Below are positions 18,188 to 25,693 of a stretch of DNA of 64,000 nt, one piece after another (within the stretch, counting starts at the first letter, position 1; each line of letters begins with the position of its first letter). Both the position numbers and the translations under genes were made by a program. Source of the stretch: an uncultured Phycisphaerales bacterium (GTDB taxonomy: Bacteria; Planctomycetota; Phycisphaerae; Tepidisphaerales; Tepidisphaeraceae); the NCBI GenBank assembly GCA_903871935.1, contig CAIQIQ010000106.1, forward strand, positions 62,001 through 126,000. Direction: 5' to 3'. The notes beneath the pieces are model-generated. The model did not search any database, had not been told where the DNA came from, and saw only the letters and a program-made list of their open reading frames with translations.

Positions 18188-18942
18188 CGCAATCCGTTGC
18201 CTGTGGCCGAAAGGCCATTCGCCGCCCCACCACGATCGTCAGACTTGCCGGCATCGCCATTGCGAGCCGCCGGCAACGAGGCTTCAGCGCGAGCCATCGC
18301 CTCCAGCAGGACCTCCCGCGCAGCCTGCTGCTTCAATGCCGTCTTAAATTCCGCATTCTGCAGCGCAAAGGCCAGCCGCGAAAGCATGTGCAGGTGCGCC
18401 CGCACCGTCGGGCTAATCAGGGTGAACAGGATGTTCACCGGCTTGCCGTCGATCGCGCCAAAATCGATCGGATGCTCCAGGAAACACAGCATGATCGACG
18501 GCTTGGTGATGTGCAGGACCACAGGGTTGCGCACATGCGGAATGGCAATCCCATCGCCAATGCCCGTCGAGCCAAGCGTCTCGCGTGCCAGCAGCACCTG
18601 ATACAGGAACTCCCGGTCTACTTCCTCGGGCAGCTTCAAGGTATCCACGACCGCTCGAATCACCGAAGGCTTGTCATTCCCGCTCAAGCGATAGGCGATC
18701 CCGCCGCTTTTAAGGGCATCCAGCAGACTGGGAAGCGCCACCCCCCCCGCCTCGCTCTCGAGGAAGATATCCGGAGAAATCGGTATCCGCCGCGACGTTG
18801 CCCATTCCAGCAACTCCGCCCGATTGAACCGAAACTGCTCATTGATCTGGTAGACGGGGATCACCTGCTGTTTCACCCAACGATAGATCGTCTTCGTCGA
18901 CACATTCAGGGCCTTGGCCGCATCTTGTACTGAAAGCTGCAT
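18184..18942 (-). CDS. HTH-PtsN (EIIA-Ntr-like) regulator at the head of the hydrogenase-related operon
   Basis: 252 residues. Residues 1-52 form an excisionase/MerR-type DNA-binding domain (SVQDAAKALNVSTKTIYRWVKQ, then a wing with FRFNRAELLEW). Residues ~70-215 form an EIIA-Ntr/PtsN domain with GIGDGIAIPHVRNP; His136 is the phospho-acceptor histidine and the following VLFTL/ILFTLISP core is intact. The tail after ~222 is low-complexity. ATG 18942 has GGAGAA upstream and avoids a glycine-rich extension. The gene overlaps the first antiporter gene by 4 bp, so it is co-transcribed with the complex. The likely role is control of the operon, or of the complex, by nitrogen-PTS phosphorylation state. 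Confidence 0.82.
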   Translation of the reverse strand: MQLSVQDAAKALNVSTKTIYRWVKQQVIPVYQINEQFRFNRAELLEWATSRRIPISPDIFLESEAGGVALPSLLDALKSGGIAYRLSGNDKPSVIRAVVDTLKLPEEVDREFLYQVLLARETLGSTGIGDGIAIPHVRNPVVLHITKPSIMLCFLEHPIDFGAIDGKPVNILFTLISPTVRAHLHMLSRLAFALQNAEFKTALKQQAAREVLLEAMARAEASLPAARNGDAGKSDDRGGAANGLSATGNGLR

Positions 18943-19145
18943 TCGCCGTTCTCCGTAACATCCATGCCCTCCAGAGGACATTCGTGGACATTCATAACAG
19001 AGTGTCCCCTGTTGTCAACCGGCATCCGGCGTATGCGGAAGAGGGCAAGCCTCTCGCCCCTGTTCTACTCTGGCGTTCGTGTCCACAGGTGCTCCAGCAC
19101 TTCTCTATGCTGTGCAAGAATCCTACAGCCCACGCCGACGGCGTG

Positions 19146-19303
19146 ATGAAGTCCCCGAACTCGTGCAGCGCAACATCGACCACACCCTGGCGATGGGCCC
19201 CTACAAGACCGGCATGCAGATCGACCGCCAACTCCACCGCCCCATGGAGCACGAAAGCATCATCGGGGATGATTGCGTACGATGGAACCGCGGGATATCC
19301 TGA
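19146..19303 (+). pseudogene. Remnant of a ketopantoate reductase (PanE/ApbA) C-terminal domain
   Basis: About 50 codons in one frame before a TGA: ELVQRNIDHTLAMGPYKTG then MQIDRQLHRPMEHESIIG. This has the character of the C-terminal domain of 2-dehydropantoate 2-reductases, where a P/Y-K-x-S-M-x-x-D motif is followed by a D/RPxEx(E/D)xIxG helix. The N-terminal NAD-binding domain and most of the C-terminal domain are absent, and the rest of the 390-bp gap is non-coding. I read it as a gene fragment left by deletion, lying between the divergent regulator and the RCC1 gene. The remaining part of 18943-19332 would hold the operon promoter. Confidence 0.5.
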
Positions 19304-19332
19304 CGCAGCAGCTTCATCGTCAGGAGGGCTTC

Positions 19333-22300
19333 ATGGCGGTGCATCCAGGTTGGCTATGGCGAGCGTTGGCGGCGTTCTGGCTCGCGGCGGCAGCGGCATG
19401 GCCGGTCGCTGGGCAGGTGACAGCGGCAACGCAAGGCCCGGCAAAGTCACCGATTGTAGCGTGGGGCTTAAACCCATCGGGCCTGCTGGTTCAAGGGCAG
19501 CCTGAATCCATAACAGCGCCAGTTGCGATCGCATCGTTGGAACAGGTTAAGGCGGTTGCGTGCGGGCCGCGGCATAGCCTTGCCCTGAAGGAGGATGGCA
19601 CAGTATGGGCGTGGGGCGCCAATGGCGTTGGCCAGGTAGGCGACGGCACGCTGATTACGCGGCCGACCCCCGTGCAGGTCACTGGCTTGAGCGATGTGGT
19701 GGGTATCTCATCGCATGGGCTTCATAGCCTTGCGGTCAAGGCCGATGGCACGGTCTGGGTGTGGGGACAGAATGAGCACAACGAGGCGGGTCTGGTTCCC
19801 AAGACAAAGGAAGACACTGTCATCCGCACGCCGGTGCAGGTGAAGGGCCTCAAGGGCGTGACGGCGGTGTCGGCCGGCGAGTATTGGAGCCTGGCGCTTG
19901 CCGACGGGACGGTCTACGCGTGGGGCTATAACCTGTGGGGACGTCTGGGCTTGGGCAACACCGCCAAGAAGGATCTGTCCTATGTGCCGGAGCCAACGGC
20001 AATTGTGGGCCTGCCGAAGATCGCGGCCATTGCCGCGGGCTCGCGTCACGGGTTAGCGCTGGACACGGACGGCAACGTGTGGGCGTGGGGCGAAGGGGGT
20101 ATTGGGCAGTTGGGCGTGCCCAAGCCGGCGAGCGCGCAAGGCTTTGTAATGTTTTTCAGTGCCACACCGGTGCAGGTGAAGGGCCTGGGAAAGGTCAAGA
20201 GCATCTCAACCAACAGCCATTGCTGCATGGCACTGACGACAACCGGAAAGGTCATGGTCTGGGGGCAGTGCAGGGTGCCAACGGATGCGGAATTGCAGGA
20301 GCAGTTGAAGGAGGAGCAACGGCTCAAGGCCTCCAACACGGACAGTGTGCGGATGCAGGCTGCCTATGAGCCGATGGAGGTCGCGGGCCTGGACGGGGTG
20401 GCGGCGATTGCGGCCGGCTCAATGGGCACGATGTATGCGGTGAAGGAGGATGGCACGGTCTGGGCCTGGGGGCGTAACCGCAAGGGATCGGTGGGCAACG
20501 GCGAGGCCTCCCTGATGGTCAACACGCCCGTCCAGGTGAAGGACCTGACCGTGGGAACGATCATCGACGCCGGCTGGGAATACGCCTTGGCGGTTCGCGG
20601 GGAGCCTGAGGACTTCCTGAAGTGGTATTTCCGCTTCTCACAGCAGGTGGTGAAGAGTCGGCTGGAGATATTGAACCAGTCGCGCCTGGAAGCGGCGATG
20701 ATTGGTACGACCATGATCCCGCTGCAGATGCGGGTGAGAGAACTGCGCGGGATGACGGAGCGTGCCGCGAAGACAGGTGAGGAAGTGGACAACAAGCTGG
20801 TGGTCGCCTTCCGCGAGCAGGGAAACCGGCTGGTGACCTTGCGGACGCGTCTGGACGTGGTCTGCGGGAACGCCAAACAGGCGTTGGAGGATATCCGGGC
20901 GGAAGTGACGAGCGGCGAGCGCTTGTATGGCGCGAAGCATCCGGAAGAATTCGCGGCATGGAAGAAGATGTTCGATGAGATGGCGACGAAGCTTCCCTAT
21001 GAGCTGGCGCTGGCCAGTCACGAGGACAACCAGCTCGCGCAACTGGCGGGCACGGACGCCTGGCGAAACCAGCCGGTGGACGTGCAGATCGAGATTGCCC
21101 GGGGGATGCTGCGGCGCGGCGACATACTGGGCGCGCTGCAGGAACTGCGTGACCTTTCCCGGACGCACAGCAGCAGCGAAGAGGCCCGCAAGGCGCTGGG
21201 TGAGGCGCAAGTCATCATCCTGAAGGTGGCGTTGCAGAAGGCTGACAGCGGCGCGAAGACAGCGCAGCAGGCGTTCGATGATTATCTGAAGGCCTGCGGG
21301 TACTGGGAGGTGAGCGGCAAGCCGGCGCCGCTCTTGTGGCGTGCGATGGCCGGTCCGCTGAACGCGCAAAATCGGCAGCTTCTCTACCAGGATGTCATCT
21401 GCGCTGTGGGGAATCTGTGGGATGCGATGGATGGGAAGTTGCCGGACGATGTTGCCAAGAAAGCAGACCGGCGAACTCAGGAGATGGTGGATGCGTATCT
21501 GGCGATCCAGGTGATCATCCGCCTGTGCAGCCAGGGCCACACGGTGGACCAGTTGCAGGACACGAATCGCGAGGACGTCTTCCGCTGGCTGCCCACACTC
21601 CGCAAGGCAAGCGGAATGGAGTTCACCCCCGAAGAGAAGCTGCGCCTGTGGGTGTCGATCCAGCGCGCCTGTGGGCTGCCGGATATCAAGGCGATGGCGG
21701 AGGGCGACATGCCCGGTCTGGCCAAGGCTCTGGGGGCACGGTACGTAGATGCGGGAGAGATTGCTGACACGTGGCGCAACACGTTCTGCTCGACAGCCAG
21801 CGAGTTTGTGCTGACCCTGGCGCTGCCTGCGGCAATGGTGGGAGAGGCGGGCGAGGCGGTGAGATTGAGCACGTGGCTGTCGCAGACAACACGATGGGAC
21901 AAGGCGGTGGCATGGATTGTCCGCACGGACGGAGGGACATACGCGTCCGATCTGCTGATTTCGCTAGGCGAGTACCAGAATGCCGCGTGGGAAGCCGGGG
22001 CCTACGGCAAGTGGCTGGCGGCCAAGGGCGGCGAATTCGTGGCGGAGCAGGGATTGCAGGCCCTGGTGACCTCTGCGGGCGAGCGCTATGGCGGCAGCGC
22101 CGGCAACTTCGCGGGGCAGGCGATCTGCCTGCTGACCAACGACACCCCGAGCCTCATGCGGCTGATGCGCACGCGAAACCTGGCCGGCGAGCGCATGCTC
22201 AGGTTCGTGGATGATTACATCAAGGCCGGGAGCGAACTGTCCAGCAAACTGGCCGCCGATCACGAGGTGCGCGTGAAGCTGGCACAGATCGCCATGAAGA

Positions 22301-23856
22301 AGGCGGCGGGGAAGTACCCGCTGAATGATGCGGAGGTGACGTTCCTGAAGAGCAACGCCCAGACGGTGCCGACGCCACTGCCCGATGGCAGCGCGGTCAA
22401 CGATGTGACGCTGTCTGCGCGTCTGCTGGCCAACGAGGTCTTGCAGGGCGCGCAGAGTGGCGGCCTGCGCACGCTGAATGAGTTTGAACAGGTTGCGGCA
22501 CAGGAGATGAGGGCCGCCAACGAACAGGTCGACGCGGCCAGGAAGGCGAGGGACCGCTTGGCCGGGTTCCTGCGGCAACAGGAAGGAAGTAACCCGCCAA
22601 AGACGGTGAAATGGGATGAGCGGAAGTTGCCAAACGAGGTGGGCGGCGGCGTAGCTCCTCCTGAGCCGCATCCCGGATCGCAGTGGGCGCTGGCGGAGGA
22701 GGCCATGAACAAAGGAGACTATGCCAAGGCCCTGGAGCTGTACCAGAAGGCGATGGACGCCAACGAGATCCCGGCGCGGCTGGCAGTGCTGCTGATGGAC
22801 CGCGCACGAGAGGCCGGCATGGGGCGCATCTTCAAGGCCACGAGCCTGAAACCGGACGCCGTCATGGCAAAGATGACCAGGGCGGTCGAGAGCGACGAGA
22901 TCAAGCAGTGCATGGCGTCCATGGACAAATGGAGAGCGTTGCCGAACCAGGGCGTCTCGGGGGCAGTGATGGAGGTTCCGGATTGCCCGGGGTTGCTGGT
23001 GAAGGAGATCAACCTGGCCAAGTTTACGCCGAAGCAGGTGATGGGAATGGCCGAGGCCGAGGTCACCAACTCCGCGCTGGCACGGGAGATGGGTTTCCCC
23101 GTGCCGGGCGTGACGGCGGTGGTGGAGCGCGATGATGCCGGGGCGCTCAAGTCCGTCCGCCTGTTCATGCGCCGCGTGGATGGGGTCAGCATGGACAGGT
23201 TTTCCACCGGCGAAGCGTATCAGTTCCGCAAGCAGTCTTCGGAACTGATCGCGTTCTCGCGTTTGACCAATGACTTTGATCGCAAGGTGGACAATTTTGT
23301 GTGGAACCCGGGCGACAATCGGGTGTATGCCATCGACGGCAGCCATGCGCTGGCGGACCTGCAGATGATCCCGGAGAACCCGGACATGCCCTTCATGAAC
23401 CAGGGGCCCAATGGCCTGCGGCACTGGTACGACCGTTCGTGGAGCTCGCCGGACCCGGTCAACGGGCAAGTGGGTGGAATCCAGTGCACCGATTCGGCAG
23501 ACCCAAAGTACGCGTTCTACGTCAAGCAGCATCTCTTCGATCGCTCGCTTACTTGCGAAGATGCCGCCCCCGCCATCGGGCGTATCCAGGCGCAGATGGC
23601 CGACCCGGCCAGGCGGGCGGCCATTCAGCAGGGCGTGGAGGAGAGCCTGCGGCCGCTGTACGGCACCGATGCAGCGCGAGTGCGGGCGCAGGAGATCATG
23701 CAGACCCGCGTCAGGCGCGCCCAGCAGTTGCCGGACATACTAAAGCCGTTGGATGAGCGCACGGGGAAAACAGCGCCGGGGACGTCGCAGGTTTGGCCAG
23801 TCCGTTTCAACGCGTTTGGCTACGTGCCTGTTGTCACCTGTCGTGCCGCCGCCTGA
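19333..23856 (+). CDS. Secreted RCC1-repeat protein with a possible kinase-like C-terminal domain
   Basis: 1,507 residues. ATG 19333 follows AGGAGGG and begins a clear signal peptide (WLWRALAAFWLAAAAAWPVAGQ). Residues ~45-415 are RCC1 repeats with the usual VWAWGANGVGQVGDGT-type motif, giving a seven-bladed propeller. A long helical region follows, with one TPR-like unit near 1120-1145 (NKGDYAKALELYQKAM). The last ~300 residues contain LLVKEINLAKF (~1223) and DRKVDNFVWNPGDNRVYAIDGS (~1317-1337). This resembles the catalytic loop plus metal-binding segment of PI3/4-kinase or HipA-like kinases (D-x-x-x-x-N, then IDxx). The kinase idea is inference; RCC1 is sure. The next gene starts 14 bp downstream. 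Confidence 0.8.
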   Translation: MAVHPGWLWRALAAFWLAAAAAWPVAGQVTAATQGPAKSPIVAWGLNPSGLLVQGQPESITAPVAIASLEQVKAVACGPRHSLALKEDGTVWAWGANGVGQVGDGTLITRPTPVQVTGLSDVVGISSHGLHSLAVKADGTVWVWGQNEHNEAGLVPKTKEDTVIRTPVQVKGLKGVTAVSAGEYWSLALADGTVYAWGYNLWGRLGLGNTAKKDLSYVPEPTAIVGLPKIAAIAAGSRHGLALDTDGNVWAWGEGGIGQLGVPKPASAQGFVMFFSATPVQVKGLGKVKSISTNSHCCMALTTTGKVMVWGQCRVPTDAELQEQLKEEQRLKASNTDSVRMQAAYEPMEVAGLDGVAAIAAGSMGTMYAVKEDGTVWAWGRNRKGSVGNGEASLMVNTPVQVKDLTVGTIIDAGWEYALAVRGEPEDFLKWYFRFSQQVVKSRLEILNQSRLEAAMIGTTMIPLQMRVRELRGMTERAAKTGEEVDNKLVVAFREQGNRLVTLRTRLDVVCGNAKQALEDIRAEVTSGERLYGAKHPEEFAAWKKMFDEMATKLPYELALASHEDNQLAQLAGTDAWRNQPVDVQIEIARGMLRRGDILGALQELRDLSRTHSSSEEARKALGEAQVIILKVALQKADSGAKTAQQAFDDYLKACGYWEVSGKPAPLLWRAMAGPLNAQNRQLLYQDVICAVGNLWDAMDGKLPDDVAKKADRRTQEMVDAYLAIQVIIRLCSQGHTVDQLQDTNREDVFRWLPTLRKASGMEFTPEEKLRLWVSIQRACGLPDIKAMAEGDMPGLAKALGARYVDAGEIADTWRNTFCSTASEFVLTLALPAAMVGEAGEAVRLSTWLSQTTRWDKAVAWIVRTDGGTYASDLLISLGEYQNAAWEAGAYGKWLAAKGGEFVAEQGLQALVTSAGERYGGSAGNFAGQAICLLTNDTPSLMRLMRTRNLAGERMLRFVDDYIKAGSELSSKLAADHEVRVKLAQIAMKKAAGKYPLNDAEVTFLKSNAQTVPTPLPDGSAVNDVTLSARLLANEVLQGAQSGGLRTLNEFEQVAAQEMRAANEQVDAARKARDRLAGFLRQQEGSNPPKTVKWDERKLPNEVGGGVAPPEPHPGSQWALAEEAMNKGDYAKALELYQKAMDANEIPARLAVLLMDRAREAGMGRIFKATSLKPDAVMAKMTRAVESDEIKQCMASMDKWRALPNQGVSGAVMEVPDCPGLLVKEINLAKFTPKQVMGMAEAEVTNSALAREMGFPVPGVTAVVERDDAGALKSVRLFMRRVDGVSMDRFSTGEAYQFRKQSSELIAFSRLTNDFDRKVDNFVWNPGDNRVYAIDGSHALADLQMIPENPDMPFMNQGPNGLRHWYDRSWSSPDPVNGQVGGIQCTDSADPKYAFYVKQHLFDRSLTCEDAAPAIGRIQAQMADPARRAAIQQGVEESLRPLYGTDAARVRAQEIMQTRVRRAQQLPDILKPLDERTGKTAPGTSQVWPVRFNAFGYVPVVTCRAAA

Positions 23857-23870
23857 TGGGAGAGTGAATC

Positions 23871-24989
23871 ATGAATCATCGAAGCCATGCCCTCGCGGCA
23901 ATGATGATACTGGCTTTCGGAACCTCTGGCGGGCCATGCGCGCTGGCGGCGGATGACGGGGCGGTGTTGCCCGGGAAGGCTGCTCCACCGACCGCCACAA
24001 TTCGGCTGCCGGCCGCCCCCTTGCCGGCCGCCGCGGAACAGGAACGGATCTGTCAGGATCGTTTGTTGCGCCTGGCGGCAGCCGTCAGAGTGTTTCGCCT
24101 GACGCATGAGAACCAGTCTCCAGCGAAGATGTCGGAGCTTTACTATGCCGGCCTGATCGATGATCTGGCCGATTTTGTCTGCCCGGCATCCGGAACAAAG
24201 ACGCTAACGCGGCAAAGCCTGGACGCCAACGGCGACTACATGGTGGTTCAAGGTAAAACGGCGGCCGAGGTGTGCGTACAAGAGAAGGTCCCGCACCATG
24301 GCGACAAGCCACTGAGCGTGGCGATTCTGGCGGGCGTCGATCGCCCCGCTGAAGCGCAGGCGCCGGCAGCGCCGCCGGCCGAGGCGGGCGCTGAACCGGC
24401 CAGGCAGATCGTGCTACCCCCGCCGCTGGAGCGCCCCATTGGCGCTGACTCGCTCAAAACGGTGGTTAAGACGGTGCTTCTGTCCAGCGACAAGGAGGAC
24501 CTTGCCCTCCTCTGCGGTTACGTCCATCCCGACTATGCAGCAAGGGCGAAGGAGATTGGAGATGCGGACCGGCTGTACGCAGCGAAACTGGATGCGCTGC
24601 TGGCCGCGGTGGAGAAGCGTTTCGGGAAGGACGAAACCCGCGACATCCGGCAAGTAAGAGACGATCCGCGGCTATGGCACATTGCGGTACCACGGCGTGG
24701 CGCTGCGGCGGGCGGTGGCAGCCTGGACTGGTCGCAAGTGGATATCCAGGAGCAGGGCGACGCCGCCACTGCCACGGTCAAGGGCCAGAACATACCCATC
24801 ACGCTCGCAAGGGTAAACGGCAGATGGTTTGTTGTGCCGCGTATCAATATCCCGCCAGGATTCGAGACCATGACGGCGGATTTCCGGAAGAAACTCTCGG
24901 CGAAACTCGAAAGCTTGACGAACGCGGTCGAGAACGGGCAGGTGACACGGGAGAACCTGAAGGTTGCGTTTGCGGCCAGCTTGGAGTGA
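23871..24989 (+). CDS. Secreted hypothetical protein following the RCC1 gene
   Basis: 372 residues with a signal peptide (AMMILAFGTSGGPCALAA) and a GGGAGAG ribosome binding site before ATG 23871. Residues ~45-120 have a pseudopilin-like globular pattern (DRLLRLAAAVRVFRLTHENQSPAKMSELYYAGLIDDLADFVCPASG), as found in secreted planctomycete proteins with a G-protein type pilin head. An alanine/proline-rich linker follows (~155-185), then a second domain with SSDKEDLALLCGYVHPDYAARAKEI, which looks like an NTF2/SnoaL-type or uncharacterised stress domain, ending in helices. It is almost certainly co-transcribed with the RCC1 gene. Function unknown. Confidence 0.75.
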   Translation: MNHRSHALAAMMILAFGTSGGPCALAADDGAVLPGKAAPPTATIRLPAAPLPAAAEQERICQDRLLRLAAAVRVFRLTHENQSPAKMSELYYAGLIDDLADFVCPASGTKTLTRQSLDANGDYMVVQGKTAAEVCVQEKVPHHGDKPLSVAILAGVDRPAEAQAPAAPPAEAGAEPARQIVLPPPLERPIGADSLKTVVKTVLLSSDKEDLALLCGYVHPDYAARAKEIGDADRLYAAKLDALLAAVEKRFGKDETRDIRQVRDDPRLWHIAVPRRGAAAGGGSLDWSQVDIQEQGDAATATVKGQNIPITLARVNGRWFVVPRINIPPGFETMTADFRKKLSAKLESLTNAVENGQVTRENLKVAFAASLE

Positions 24990-25017
24990 TGTCATCGCAG
25001 CGCTGCGCCAGATACTC

Positions 25018-25117
25018 GCCCATTCGCCCCAAGCCACCGTTGACGATGTGATGAACCAGCCCGACCGGCGCCTTCCGTACTCATGCACGACACGCTATCC
25101 GTTGGCAATTCCATGTC
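25018..25117. repeat. Dispersed ~100-bp repeat, copy A
   Basis: About 85 percent identical by eye to 29085-29186, including an identical core around CCGGCGCCTTCCGTACTC (25070-25090). It fills much of the 317-bp gap between the secreted protein and the small gene at 25307. The rest of the gap shows no ORF. Confidence 0.7.
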
Positions 25118-25306
25118 AATGTCGTTCGATTTGAATCGCGTCCTGATTTCCGCGGCACCGACATTCTCGCGCCGCTGTCCAACCCGGCACGCGCCAGAAC
25201 GGCCTTGTCGAAAGAGCCATTCTTCCGCCGCGACCAACATGGTAAAGTGAAATCACCATGAAGCGGTTGGCCCGTTGCACGGGTTCATGAATGCTGAGGC
25301 GGACAC

Positions 25307-25591
25307 ATGGATGCAGATCATCAGGCGCTGGATGAACGCAAACGGTTTCTCTATGTCACCGACAAGGGCGAATGGACGGCCCGCTTGACTCGCAAAGAGC
25401 TTCTGGCCCAGATCAAGGCCGGCATCATCAACATGAAAACCCCCGTTTGGGACGATGTGAGGGCCGCGGGAATGGACAGCCGCTATTTCCCAGCCTGGGT
25501 GGCCCTGGGGTTTGCCAGAAAACCATCATTTTCCAAGAATCCGTTTGAATGGGAATCGGACGATGACTTGCGCCCATACGAAGCGGAATAG
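25307..25591 (+). CDS. Small GYF-like hypothetical protein
   Basis: 94 residues. The central part (FLYVTDKGEWTARLTRKELLAQIKAGIINMKTPVWDDVRAAGM) resembles the GYF_2-type domain: a short strand with aromatic residue, a helix (RKELLAQIKAG) and a threonine-proline-valine-tryptophan segment. GYF domains bind proline-rich peptides, but the aromatic signature is only partly conserved. The start ATG 25307 has GAGG 7 nt upstream. A TAAAGT hexamer (~25243-25248) and a 10-codon upstream reading frame from ATG 25258 lie in the leader. No signal peptide or membrane segment. Function unknown. Confidence 0.55.
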   Translation: MDADHQALDERKRFLYVTDKGEWTARLTRKELLAQIKAGIINMKTPVWDDVRAAGMDSRYFPAWVALGFARKPSFSKNPFEWESDDDLRPYEAE

Positions 25592-25681
25592 ACCCCTCAC
25601 CCCCAGGCCCCCTCACCCTCGCCCCCGCGGAATCGCAATCCCTATCACACAAATTGCTGGCGTTCCGGCATGATTATGTCA

Positions 25682-25687
25682 TAGAAT
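25682..25687 (+). promoter_or_regulatory. -10-like hexamer TAGAAT, 6 nt before ATG 25694
   Basis: TAGAAT, then GCCGCC, then ATG. No Shine-Dalgarno sequence is present. Leaderless geometry. Confidence 0.4.
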
Positions 25688-25693
25688 GCCGCC

